Below, one piece after another: positions 52,455 to 63,634 of a stretch of 64,000 nt of DNA. The notes under the pieces were generated by a model that saw nothing but the letters and a program-made list of their open reading frames with translations, was not told the DNA's origin and did not search any database. Position 1 is the stretch's first letter. Each line of letters begins with the position of its first letter. Source of the stretch: Prochilodus magdalenae (taxonomy: Eukaryota; Chordata; Actinopteri; Characiformes; Prochilodontidae); NCBI GenBank assembly GCA_024036415.1, contig JAMWET010007209.1, positions 502,501-566,500 on the forward strand. Direction: 5' to 3'. Both the position numbers and the translations under genes were made by a program.

Positions 52455-52987
52455 CAGCAGTTGGACAGTGAAACTGAAACACCTGTCATTTTAGTGTGGG
52501 AGGTCTCATGGCTAAATTGGACCAGCCTGGTGGCCAATCTTCATTAATTGCACATTGCACCAGTAAGAGCAGAGTGTGAAGGTTCAGTTAGCAGGTAAGA
52601 GCACAGTTCTGCTCAAAATACTGCAATGCACACAACATTATGGGTGACATACCAGAGTTCAAAAGAGGACACATTGTTGGTGCACGTCTTGCTGGCGCAT
52701 CTGTGACCAAGACAGCAAGTCTTTGTGATGTATCAAGAGCCACGGTATCCAGGGTAATGTCAGCATACCACCAAGAAAGACGAACCTCCACCAGCATCAC
52801 GTAGTGACCTGGCCACTATCCTGCAAGAAGAATGGCTTAAACTCCCTCTGACCACTGTGCAGGACGCAGTATATGTCATTCCCAAGACCAACTGACGCTG
52901 TATTGGCCGCAAAAGGAGGCCCTACACCATACTAATAAATGATTGTGGTCTAAAACCAGGTGTTTCAGTTTCATTGTCCAACCCCTG
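52455..52987 (+). mobile_element. Non-autonomous Tc1-like element, copy 1 (533 bp)
   Basis: The left end CAGCAGTTGGACAGTGAAAC and the right end GTTTCATTGTCCAACCCCTG form terminal inverted repeats, extended inward by TGAAACACCTG and CAGGTGTTTCA. The element is flanked by TA on both sides, the Tc1/mariner target duplication. The interior begins with transposase 5' sequence and then jumps to its far 3' end (CTGACGCTGTATTGGCCGCA), so most of the transposase gene, including the DDE catalytic core, is missing. A second copy in opposite orientation at 59916-60438 has the same internal structure. Confidence 0.92.
52640..52804 (+). pseudogene. Truncated Tc1 transposase N-terminus inside copy 1
   Basis: ATG at 52640 opens a 54-codon frame reading MGDIPEFKRGHIVGARLAGA, SVTKTASLCDVSRATVSRVM, SAYHQERRTSTSIT, then TAG. 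It carries the first Tc1 paired-like helix-turn-helix (RG-IVGARLAGASVTKTA-L-VSRATVS-V). An intact Tc1 transposase is about 340 residues, so only the start of the DNA-binding domain survives. The frame ends shortly after the deletion junction near CCTCCACCAGCATCACG. It could in principle still yield a DNA-binding peptide, but nothing shows it is expressed. Confidence 0.85.
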
Positions 52988-55347
52988 TAGGCGTCATGTT
53001 GAATCGTGCTGAAAGGCCAATTTGAGAGAGACTGTCCTTAGACCCGAGGGGATTAACCCAGTGTGTGAATTCTTTAAAAAGCTGCTCTCTAAACCTTTAA
53101 ATATTCATGAAGCTGTTTCTCTCTATATGCTGTCCCGTTGACAGTTGCATATTCATACGTGTTCTCCTTGTGCACTTGATATTACATCAAATGATTTATT
53201 TATTTGTAGGTGCAAAAATAGCATGTCAGACATTTTATTAGCAGCTCTACGTGTTCAGGTTTATAGGTGTAGTCACTTTGGATTCATAGTTTATAGTTAG
53301 GACTAATAAGGGCTAGTCTTCAAGGTAACCGTTTAAATACAACATTTAAAAAAATAGAAAAGCAGATTATTGTATAAACAAATACAGGAGGGAGTAGGGG
53401 TTAGCCAGCTTTCTGGTGATCTACATTCATTACCTCAGGGCTAACTTTGGAATACGGGCCTCACTTTGGGCAGCCCTAATCTGGGCCATAGTTTCCCCAC
53501 CCAGTCTTTGAGACCCACCTACTGCATTTGCGTATTTGCTCAATTCCACTTCCCAAAACTCTAGTTCAGACCAACAATGTGTTGTCCAGTGACTGGGTTG
53601 TTAAATCTCTGTTACCTTTACCTCTCACCTTTAAACTAATAACTACAAATAAACTCATCATCTCATTTTTAAAACATCCGTATTTCCTCAGGAAACTCAG
53701 AGTCACAGGTTCAAACTAGGCTCGGCTTAATTTCCAAACTCACCAAAGAACACAGCCAAACAACAGGCGCACTCACTGCTGGCCTCCCCTCGGTGAACAC
53801 GGAACACAAAACCCGTATTCAGGCTCTTTAACATAAAAGTCCTGGTAAAAGTGAGCCTAATACATTCTGACATTTTTAGACTGAACAATTTACGGCACCG
53901 CACGGAGACGCCACAATATCATCAAACAGCACAGCTCAAAACCACACTGCAGACAGATCACATGCAAGATAAACAAAGCTAACTAGCTTGCTTACCCCAA
54001 CTACTGAGACTTTTGATGGACTCCGTACAAGCCCAAATACAAGTACATGTACAGAGCCTGTGCAGGCCCGTGAGGTGGGAAGATAGACAGGCAGGTCGGC
54101 CATCCAGTCATGTTTACAGTGCCGTGGCCTCCACAGATAATGTTCTTTATTGTCAGTTCATTTGATTTGATTGACCGTCTGATGAAGCTGACGGGCCTAA
54201 TGTAGACTGACAGCAAAGGCTAAGATCAATGACCGGCAGACTCATAGGTGTAACAGTATAGACTAAGGCTGACTATCGCTCACAATTTTGCACGCAGCAG
54301 GTCACTGTGGCCCTAATTAAGATGAATTGCTGCTAGACATTATATTAGCAGGGTTAAGACCTAATTGGTATTCATTCATTCCTTTACCTCCATAAGGAAT
54401 AGTCTTATTCTGAAGTTATACCAGACATTTGTAGTGGAAGGGTGTGCAGGTTCTTTCATCAGATGTTTAGTCCTTGTGTGTATTTTTTTTTCCTTGAGGT
54501 TAATAGGAATTTTTGGTCTCTTTCAGAGGGCTAGCACTTAGTTAGCATATTCAAATGTGTGGGAGTGCATGATTAGTATGTGTGGGCAGTTGTCTCGTGC
54601 TGCGACTGCTTGTAAGGACAAGGTGTGAAAGCACTATTTTTCACTTCCCCAGCTGGGCTGACACTATAAGTTATTACAAATTACAAAAACGTGATAGTGC
54701 TTTTACAACCGTATCCCTGCACCATTCAGTAATTCCAACAGTGGCAGGGGATTAAACGTGGACTAAACGCATTTTAAATGGTCAGTGTTCTGAAGATGCT
54801 CATTATTTGGTGGATGCTGAAGAGCAGGATGAGCATTTGAGCTCCGGTATATCTCTGTCTCTGTCTCTCGACAAATCTGGAAGAATACAGGGAAGAACCT
54901 GTCCACGTCAAATCTCTTGACTGGGATTGGATTTTTATTCGGGCCTGCCAGTTCTCGTGCAGATAGTGATTCCACAGCTCACTGCTGCTGCATCAATGAG
55001 CAATCAGACGTCGCTGAGGCTGTGAATTGGTGCAGATGAGCTGGACTGGGCTGTGGGGGATTTCAAGTGATGTAGGGAATGGAGGGGAGAGAAGAGGAGG
55101 GAGGGCTGGGGAGTGACTGAGTGGGAGTGTGTTTGCTTAAAGAGATGACCGGTTGGCTACCCTAGATAAGCTCTCCAGCATGGACAGAATGCAAAGCAGC
55201 ATCTACTCCAGCAGCATGCAGCGCTGGAGCGAAATGAGAGGTGGTCAGCCTATTATAGCTATGGTTGATAGCTGTGAGAGAGACCACCTGTACGCAAGTC
55301 CTGGTGCAGGGTGGGGATGAGTGCAGAATATATCAGTTTCCAAAATC

Positions 55348-55840
55348 ATCTTAAAGGGTACCTCTTATGCTCATTTGGGGTAATCATTGTGTTTTGGGAT
55401 CTACTAGAATGGATCCCATGCTTCAGTATTCCAAAAACACAGTACATTTGGATACTGTACGTTTGTATTCACCCTATGAAATGCTCTGTAAGAGCTCCTG
55501 TGCCTTATGAGCCAATGTGTCAGGTCACACATTCAGATTGATCAAACACCAAAGCGGTCCTGCCCCCTCCTGCCAACAGACACTTCTCTCATGGGGAGCT
55601 GTAAAAACCACTTTGGCTGTTCTTACAATGGCGTTTTGTCAACGTGACAACAAACTGGCCTCCAGTAGCTGCCGTGTGTTGTGAGGCAATGCCGGTAGGT
55701 GTGGAATACGAGTTTCTGTGGGAGACAGGTTCTTCCTCTGGCTTATATAACTGTATAACACTGCAGACTTTTACCTGCGCAAAAGACAATATAGCACATT
55801 TAAGGGAACTGAAAATCCACAAAGCGTCATAAGTCTGTTT
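55348..55840. repeat. Probable MITE-type interspersed repeat
   Basis: The block starts AAAGGGTACCTCTTATGCTC and ends near AAAGCGTCATAAGTCTG. CTTATG/CATAAG at the two ends is compatible with decayed terminal inverted repeats. The interior has no coding signature. Boundaries and class are uncertain; it is called from its resemblance to fish repeats that begin with a TACCTCTTATG-type end. Confidence 0.35.
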
Positions 55841-55974
55841 TGATATTCACTTACCTAATCAAGTATTTAAATATTGAATTGTTTAATTTCATGTCATTTT
55901 TAAGTAGTGGAGAAAGTCTGGATCTAAGCAGTGGAGTTTTCTTCATATTAAGCAAAACATCTAATTAGGGAGAG

Positions 55975-56245
55975 ATACGGTGCTGTGCAGAAATCACCCT
56001 TCATTTATTCATTCCCAGTCAGACACAGGAAAAAACCAGAAAACCAAAACTGAATTAAAGTAAACAGAAACCTCAGCAACTAAACACAATAGCTGACCAC
56101 ACATCCAGAGTTCAGTCTGAAACGCATTTAGTGAGGTTGAGGTCTGGACCCAGGGGCGGTCTGTCAGTTGTTCTGAGAACACCACACATCCACAGCCTTT
56201 CAGACTTTAAGACATCCTGTTCTCACACAGTGGAAGGATAGAGAG
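55975..56245. repeat. Possible Tc1-type relic
   Basis: Words GGTGCTGTGCAGAAATCACC, TTTATTCATTCCCAGTCAGA, AGAAACCTCAGCAACTAAAC and GGTCTGGACCCAGGGGCGGT recall the terminal region of a common fish Tc1-like element. No inverted repeat or frame is preserved. Confidence 0.35.
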
Positions 56246-57521
56246 AAATACCTGTGGATATATATTTTTTTTTTTCAGATCTGAGGAAGGATTGGAGCTT
56301 GTTTTCTCCTCTGTGTTTTTTTCTCTGATTGCTCCTTACTTTCCTATTCCACATACATATGACTCAGAATGGATAACTTGGCTGTTGTGATCAGAAGTCA
56401 AATAAATGACCGGTTGACTTTTCAGTAATTTTGAATCATCATTATATTATATTAAATCTTATCCGACCTTTGCACACTACAGTAGGGGAATGTTATATCC
56501 AGAGGACGATGCTATGACAGTGTGATATTTTTATTGTTGGTATATTCAGTTCTTTTAAAAAATGGATATTTGAACAGAAAGCACCGTTAATACATTCACC
56601 CCTAGTGCTGAACGAGTGCCAGTCTTCCAGCAGGATGTTTCCTCTGGGAGCCCAGAGGGCCATTAGCCCATCAGGAAGAGGCACACATCCCAGCCTGCCC
56701 CAAACCTCCCCCCTCCACTACATCGCTCTCCACTCCCCACTCCACCCTGATGATCAGGATGATGGAGGCCAACTCCATTTCAGCTGTATTTCCTTCATCA
56801 CCATGCCTTAAATATCTATCTATAATACAGACGTAAACATTTACTGCCTGTTGGGGGACCTAGAGACACGGCTATTTTCTCCTTCTGCTACTATTTCCTG
56901 TGATAACACCCTCCTGTGGTTTTCAGGTTATGCAAACAGTCTGTCAGGCACGCTCCTGACCACATTACCCATCCCAGCCATGTTGCTGACTGTGGTTTCA
57001 CATTCGCTAATGCTTCGCAACACCTTGCCTCTGGGCTTTACCCAAGCGCTTATAACATCTAGTTCTGACAGTCTGGTGGGAGGCTGTCAAAACCACCTCT
57101 CTTGCCATGTCTTAAAGCGGAGTTATGGAAGCTGAAAGCTCATCCAGACTCAGTATCTCTTGGTCATTTTAAAACTTGTGTGGACAGTTTCCCATACATG
57201 ATTCAGGCTAGTCTTGGGCTACATGGTAATGTCAGTGGTTACTGATCCTGTTGTAGTTTAGAGTGGTAGGTGTGGCCCTTTGTGTCCTGGAAGATAGACA
57301 AAAATATGTCTAAATGTGTTATGTAAATATCTATATATGTATGTTTATCCCTTATACTAGAATTCTATACTGGATATTTGAATATATGAATGTATACATA
57401 CATATACATACATATATACATTACACAGGTAATTTAAAAATGGCAGTTTTTAAAATGTAGTTTTCAGCCATTAGGGCTCAATAGAAATTATGAAATGATA
57501 AACCACATTCACACACCAAAA

Positions 57522-57985
57522 CATACAGTATGTGAACACCTTTCCTAATTATTGAGTTCAGGTATTTCATGGACATCCATAACAGGTGTATAGAACAAAG
57601 CACATTGCTGTATAGACAGCAGTATCTGCATACACAGCAATGCCGGTACAGTGGGTCATACTGAAGAGCTTAAACAGTGGAAACGTCATAGCCTCCCTTG
57701 CCACAAGTCAGCTCCTAAATTTTAGCCTTGCTAGATGTGATCTGCTCAACTGTATTGTAGTGCTGTTACTGTGAAATGGAAGTGTGTAGAAGCAACTACA
57801 GCTCAGCCGCAAAGCAGTACACCACTCAAACTCAAAGGCGTCAAGCGCATAGACTGTATAAATCGCCTACTCCTCTGTTGCATCATTCACTACAGACTTC
57901 TGAACTACCTCTGGAAAAAAATAAAATGTCTGGAGCTACGTGTAATGGATTTCCATTGCTGAGCCGCTTCACATATGCATTAGAT
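57522..57985 (+). pseudogene. Degenerate Tc1-like element, 5' portion (distinct family)
   Basis: ACAGTATGTGAACACC, TCAGGTATTTCATGGACATC, ATAACAGGTGTATAGAACAA and GTCATACTGAAGAGCTTAAA follow the order of the 5' end of a widespread fish Tc1 element. After these, residues of an HTH region and its GRPRK-like linker are only recognisable at the DNA level (GAAATGGAAGTGTGTAGAAG, ACAGCTCAGCCGCAAAGCAG). The expected start ATG is GTG at 57651, and frameshifts are frequent. Similarity stops near GGATTTCCATTGCTGAGC. The open frames of 63 and 116 codons here are chance frames in the relic. Confidence 0.6.
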
Positions 57986-59915
57986 CACTGTGTAATGCCA
58001 CGTGTATATACACATGCACACGAACATGCATATTCCATTACCCCTTCATTCTTAGTGTATTCTCCGTCATTATGGGCACATATCTGTCTGTTCATTGTAT
58101 TAGACACATCTAGACAACATGTTTAACATTTTCTGCAACTAATTGGTTTTATTTAATAGATAATAGTGATTCCATAACAGCAGCATGGTATATGATGTTG
58201 ATACATTGTTGTTTTTGGGCTTTGTACTCTTGAGGTCATGTGGAGGGCGACAGCTGCCAGACAAACGTTTGACGAGTGTTAGGGAGATGCAGTGTTGACA
58301 CTTGGTGCCCAGGAGCATCTCCCACTCTGAAGTGTCATGTTTATATTTGATTGTTCGACATCAAGGTCTAAGACCTCTCCTTCAGGTATCGCGAGTGTGT
58401 ACAGACATGCAGAGCTCTCCAGCTTGATAGTGTTTGAGTGTTCGAGCTTCTTCTCATCAGTGGAGCAGAATCTTGGATCTCCATCATGATAAAATATTCT
58501 GTCTTCAAACATTTTCTCACCCACCCACTCACTTACTCTCTTTCGCTGTCTCTCTGATTAGGCCTATTGTGGTACGTGCCTCCAGCAAACCAAAGCGTGC
58601 CGCTCTCTCACTATGCATTACAGCTGTGTTGGACGTGATCATTTTTTTTCCATTATTATTTTAGCGCATATCTAATAATATCTACGAATAATATCCCAGT
58701 GGTCCCTCCCCTGTACTTATTCATTTCATGAATGTTGATATTCCCTTTGAAGAGCCGAGTTAAGGCCCCCCTGCAGTGATAGCCCCATAGGGCAGGGGTG
58801 GGGGTATATAAATATATATTGCACCAAAAGCATTATCATTAGGGTGTGTGTCCACCTCCAGCCCCCACACCCATCCATTACCTAGTATTGGTGGGCCATT
58901 AACAAATACAGTTGCTAATGTGAAAGGGGAAGTAGTGAAGCATAGGCAGTGCTTTTACAGCTATGTGGAATGCATTGACGTGGGCAGCCCCACTGTGGTA
59001 TGGTTATCTTTTGGGCTTGTCTTTGTCCTCTGTGGCCCGGTGTCTTTCTCCTGCTGCTCTGTGACGTGGTTAATGAGAGATGTGTGCCGGGAAAGAGTGA
59101 CCTTGTGGGTACGTGCTCATCAGGTGGTTGATGTGGGCGGCTCTCGCTCTTGCTCTTTTGCGGCTTTCCTGAGGATGTAGTGGATTTAGCCAGTTCGGGC
59201 TGGATTGGGATTTGTTCATAACCCAGTACATGGCCTAGTAGGATCAGAAGAATACCGTATTGACCATTGTAATGTGGAGTAAGTCATGAACAGTGATGGA
59301 GAGAGATGGAAAGTAATGAAGGACAGGAGATGCTGTACTTGTGTGATTTTTGTAGATATCTGTCTTTTGTTTAAGTATTTAGACTAAGAGTTCTGAAAGT
59401 TTCACTGTACTGTGCTTTAAAGTAAAATATTCTCCTTCTACTCCACCCCTGGGCTATTTGCAGAACTGCCTCATTGTTCTTAATCAGCATGCATGAGTAA
59501 CAAATCAGTTCCGAAATACTGAAAATAGAACTTGTTTCGGGTTAATGACACTAAAAGAGAAGAGCAAGGCTTTTTAAACTACCTTGTTTTAACCTATGTT
59601 ATGTCTGCAGTCCCTAAAATACAGCACAGTGCATTTACTTTTGATTGTTAAGTACTTTTAAAGTAGAAGTAAACTAGAGGGATTTGTAGCACTGATCATA
59701 GATCATTTAAATGCACCGTATGATATAAACAAGCATTTTAATCATAGAGGAAAATAAACATCACACATTTTCACTGGAACTGAAATCTCAGATACTGTAT
59801 GAAGGGTTCATTGAACTACATAGAGTTCCTTGTAAAATTCTATTTGACTAAAACCACAAGCTAAGTGACCACAAACAAATGTAAGGGAGCCCCTAACCCT
59901 GTTCAACCTGACGTA

Positions 59916-60438
59916 CAGGGGTTGGACAATGAAACTGAAACACCTGGTTTTAGACCACAATCATTTATTAGTATGGTGTAGGGCCTCCTTTTGCAGCCAA
60001 TACAGCGTCAGTTCGTCTTGGGAATGACATATACTGCGTCCTGCACAGTGGTCAGAGGGATTTAAAGCCATTCTTCTTGCAGGATAGTGGCCAGGTCACT
60101 ACGTGATGCTGGTGGAGGTTTGTTCTTCTTGGTGGTATGCTGACATTACCCTGGATACCGTGGCTCTTGATACAAAGACTTGCTGTCTTGGTCACAGATG
60201 CGCCAGCAAGACGTGCACCAACAATTCTCTTTTGAACTCTGGTATGTCACCCATAATGCTGTGTGCATTGCAGTATTTTGAGCAGAACTGTGCTCTTACC
60301 TGCTAACTGAACCTTCACACTCTGCTCTTACTGGTGCAATGTGCAATTAATGAAGATTGGCCACCAGGTGGTCCAATTTAGCCATGAGACCTCCCATACT
60401 AAAATGACAGGTGTTTCAGGTTCATTGTCCAACCCCTG
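59916..60438 (-). mobile_element. Non-autonomous Tc1-like element, copy 2 (523 bp, inverted)
   Basis: The left end CAGGGGTTGGACAATGAAAC and the right end GTTCATTGTCCAACCCCTG are terminal inverted repeats, with TA on each side. Read on the minus strand the whole element follows copy 1 (52455-52987) almost base for base, including the deletion junction in CTCCACCAGCATCACGTAG. The transposase start codon lies at 60252-60254 on the minus strand, but small deletions (about 4 and 5 bases) destroy the frame that copy 1 keeps. The frame of 67 codons on the plus strand is antisense. Confidence 0.92.
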
Positions 60439-61224
60439 TATGCTGCTCATGAATGTATCTTAGACCTGACCAGTTTTCTTGTGAAGGTACAGACCTCATG
60501 AAGCACTTTGTGTGTAAAGGTAGAGTCTCAGATACCTACTCACCCATAGCTACTCCTGTCTTCTTCACTATAACTCACTTTCTGGTATCAAGATGTAAGT
60601 GCAGCTGCAGTGGAGACTGGACTGTGCTATTAAGGCTGGCCTGCTCTGCTTCTGGCTGTTTAAAGCATGGCTCTGTCCCACTCGGCGAGTAGAGGAGCTC
60701 CACTCTGTGAGCTGTAGTGCCCAGCCTTGTGTGTGACAGGCTCCAGCTGGCATCAGATGGGCGTTTCACTGCCAAGCGCTTCAGGCTGGCAGCCACCTCG
60801 CCTAGCTATCGCTCTCCCTGTCACAGAACTGCCACGCTGTCCCTTTGGCACACACATTCATTCATGCAGTGAGATGTAGCCTACACGCAAGGCAATCCCC
60901 TAACACACACTCTGAGTCACTCTGAAGCTGCTGGAGGAAATGTTACTAGAGCTGCTGTTTAGCATCAAAGCCTCAGGTCTGGGTTTAAAAGGTCTGTTTC
61001 TGAGCCTTTGTACTTTATCATATCTAGGGTTATGAATGTAGAATGTACTAATAATTGAGTAATGTATATCAGCAGTTCGTCATCTATTGTTTTGAGGATT
61101 CATGGATATCGTCAAAATAGTAATTGCAGCCCGAAGGAAATTTGCAATGCTATTCAGATAAAGTAAAGGTTGGTAAAGGAAGATAAAGGTTACCAGGGAC
61201 CTTGTTGAATGGATGATGAAAAAT

Positions 61225-61600
61225 TAAGACTGATATGGGCAATATTTATTGTGCTGCACATCCAGAAGTAGTTTAGTAGTGTCTCTCACGTCAGGCGCAG
61301 ACCACCATGTTTGCTATGTCTCGGCATGGAGTTGTAGAGGTTCCTAATGGGAGCCTGTAGAGGTTCTGAGCCGCTTCATGACAGTCTGGCATGGCACCAT
61401 TGCAGTCTTTGGCAATGTTGAAGTGGTGTGATGGGCAGTTGTTGTTACGGTCTAGGTGCATGTAATCCTGCATTGGGCAGCTATCTACCAGTGGTGCTTA
61501 TGACTCATGGAGGGCATCACTGCTCAATGAATGACCACAATTGCGACTGTTGTGTCAGGCAAGTATAGCAGTAAGACCCATCTTTGCTTACGTGTGCTGC
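61225..61600 (-). pseudogene. Tc1-like transposase relic, C-terminal part
   Basis: On the minus strand one frame reads CPSHHFNIAKDC, resembling the conserved DN-P-H region. After a frameshift another reads PIRNLYNSMPR followed by ETLLNYFWMC and AHIS. The closing segment matches the copies at 34145-34610 and 43085-43350. It is broken by stops and frameshifts. Confidence 0.6.
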
Positions 61601-63239
61601 CGAGTGTGGAACTTGAATCTTTTGCATGTCTCACCTACCCACTTAGTTTCATTCCTGTCGGTTGATTCTGGAACTATGATGGAACTATTTGTGCAGCTGT
61701 TCTTTGAAGTTTTGAAGAGTTTATTTTTTTATGTTCACAAGATAAAACCAGGCATAAAGAGGAATTTCACATACTTCCAATTTACAAAATGTAATAGTTG
61801 AAATGTTAGCATTGACATTCAGAGGTTTGATTTAAAATGTTCAGCTCTAGAGAAACTTGATGTGTCGAACACATTACAGCAGTGGTAATAGAAACCAGAC
61901 TGAAGAGATCCGAAGAGTTTAACTTGAGCATTGTTATGAAATGGGTATGAAATGTGAATATAGTGTATAGTTGTATATGTATGGTGTATAGGTATGTGCC
62001 AAGACTCAGTCTCCCAAAAAAGAATGAAATGTTTCACAGGTTTGGTCAATTCATTTTGAACCGAATTTGAAAATAGTTTTTAAATAAAAGCCAAAAAGGA
62101 AGCAGTTATAAATGACGTTGTGCTTATTTTTTGTGTTACATTATGTCATCAACAATGCATAGAAATGAGTGTGTCCACAACAGTTTCTTACTGAAAGAGA
62201 GATTTGCAGTTTGCATTATCATCACGCGAATTGCCAAGTGATCATTGCTGATTCATCACAGCAAAGTTTTAATCAAGCTTAATTATGTTTTTACTAATAT
62301 AGAGTCCTAATTGGTTGCATTATTTGGTATTCTGATTAAGCATTGCTAATTAGAAGAAACCAGTTGCATCATGTTTTGCAAAGCTTCATACGTTTGTTGC
62401 AATAGCAGTTCAGTATTGCGATGCTGACTAAATCACAATGCATCCCTCAGCTTTACTCCATCCACACGCATCGTGTCCCCCACACTGTGCTTTAACCCTG
62501 ATGCTGGTTGCTGCTTTGAGCTGTGCTGTGAGCCTGTCTCTTATCTGCCTGACTGCCTGCATCCTGGCCCATCCTTCTGCAAATGAACATAATGAATTGC
62601 CTCGAGTATTCACCATGCGTCGTTTTCCAGTCTGCCGCGCCTCCTAGACAGAAAATGGGCTAGTCAGTATTCAGTGTGTTACAAGCAAGAGTGCACATCT
62701 CTATCTGAGTGTTCATAGGCTAGCTGGATGTGACTGCACCTATTAGGAATGATATGGGGAGCGTTAGCTCCGCTGATTCATGTAATACACTCAGACATAT
62801 GAAGTAAGGCCAAAAGAACAAAGGAGCCAAAGGACAGCCTGTGTTTTCACTGTGCAAAACAGACATCTCACAGACAGCATTTTCAGACCTGAGTTTTAAG
62901 ATGAAAACAAAAACTAGCACGTAGGCTTTTTGTGAATATGTACCTTTAATAGTTTTAGTTGCACCAGATGCTTTCGGGCCAGCTGTCTATGTAAAAGAAA
63001 ATAATTTGTGTCTGTTGCCTTTAAATGTCATGTCAGCGTCAGATGATCTTGTAATTAGCATTGTGCTGACTGTTCTGAGAGTTTGTTAATGACGTTCCCT
63101 CTCATCAGTGCTGTAGTTGTGTTTTTGCTTGCTTTTTTGCGGGCACTGTGCATGCAAGCCCACTGTGTATTAGCTCCATCCCCTGCGCTCTTGCTCCATT
63201 GTAAATTTGGTGTTTTTTATGTCTTCTGTTGTGGAATGT

Positions 63240-63408
63240 TTGTGTTTTTATTTTTTTTGTGTGTGTCAATTTTTTTATGTTCTTTTCTTTTTTCTGTTTT
63301 TCCCACCCTCCTTTCCTCCCTCGCCTCTGTATCTATAATTTACCCTTCCTGTTTTCCCTCCAACCCCCCGTCATGTTGTCCCTCCTCCCCTCCCTTCATG
63401 TACCCAAG
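63240..63408 (+). promoter_or_regulatory. neo1: Exceptionally long polypyrimidine tract and AAG acceptor
   Basis: About 165 bases preceding the linker/FN3 exon are dominated by T and C (runs such as TTTTTTTT, TTCTTTTCTTTTTTCTG, CCTCCTCCCCTCCC), with no AG between about 63260 and 63406. The first AG is in CCCAAG at 63403-63408. AAG is a weaker acceptor than CAG, and the long tract probably compensates. The next AG downstream (CTGACCAG at 63443-63450) would break the reading frame. Confidence 0.75.
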
Positions 63409-63634
63409 ACGTTTCCCTCCCCACTTCCACTGTCCCCTCACTGACCAGTGCCACTAATGACCATGTAGCCTCCGGTTTGGGGGAACGTTCGGGCCCCACC
63501 CCCTCGCCCCCACGGGACGTCGTGGCTTCATTGGTCTCCACGCGCTTCATCAAGCTGACCTGGCGACTGCCGGCCGAGCCACATGGAGAGAACATCACCT
63601 ACTCCGTCTTCTACAGCCTCGATGGCTCCAGCAG
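63409..63634 (+). CDS. neo1: Neogenin exon: Ig4-FN3 linker and start of FN3 domain 1
   Basis: The phase-1 join gives [19 protein letters not shown], a Ser/Thr/Pro-rich linker ([16 protein letters not shown]), then [20 protein letters not shown] and [17 protein letters not shown], the first strands of FN3 domain 1. [18 protein letters not shown] with TYSVFY is essentially the vertebrate neogenin sequence, the strongest evidence for the gene's identity. NIT is a potential N-glycosylation site. The exon is 226 bp, leaves in phase 2 and has donor gtagag at 63635. The start rests on frame, because the acceptor is an AAG. The linker is a region where neogenin transcripts may vary, which cannot be judged here. 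The 75-codon frame on the other strand is a shadow. Confidence 0.94.

Larger units (their letters stand above)
47761..63408 (+). other. neo1: Intron between Ig4b and the linker/FN3-1 exon (about 15.6 kb)
   Basis: The donor is gtaaga and the acceptor is ATGTACCCAAG after a very long pyrimidine tract. It contains a MITE-like element, two deletion-derivative Tc1 elements in opposite orientation and several transposon relics, listed separately. The stretches 48776-52454 (except the CT repeat), 52988-55345, 56290-57520, 57985-59915, 60439-61225 and 61600-63240 hold nothing I can identify. Confidence 0.9.

Noticed and set aside
52588..52800. 70-codon minus-strand frame that recurs at 60103-60306 as a conserved protein
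   Set aside because: The similarity arises because both lie antisense in copies of the same Tc1 derivative; the real coding strand shows the HTH motif.
58800..58830. TATA-like GTATATAAATATATATT as an internal promoter
   Set aside because: There is no downstream coding exon, CpG-rich context or other promoter signal; simple AT-rich sequence is more likely.
63451..63634. CAG at 63448-63450 as the true acceptor of the FN3-1 exon
   Set aside because: Joining the phase-1 donor at 47760 to 63451 gives an early stop and loses the conserved D-VSLPT linker.
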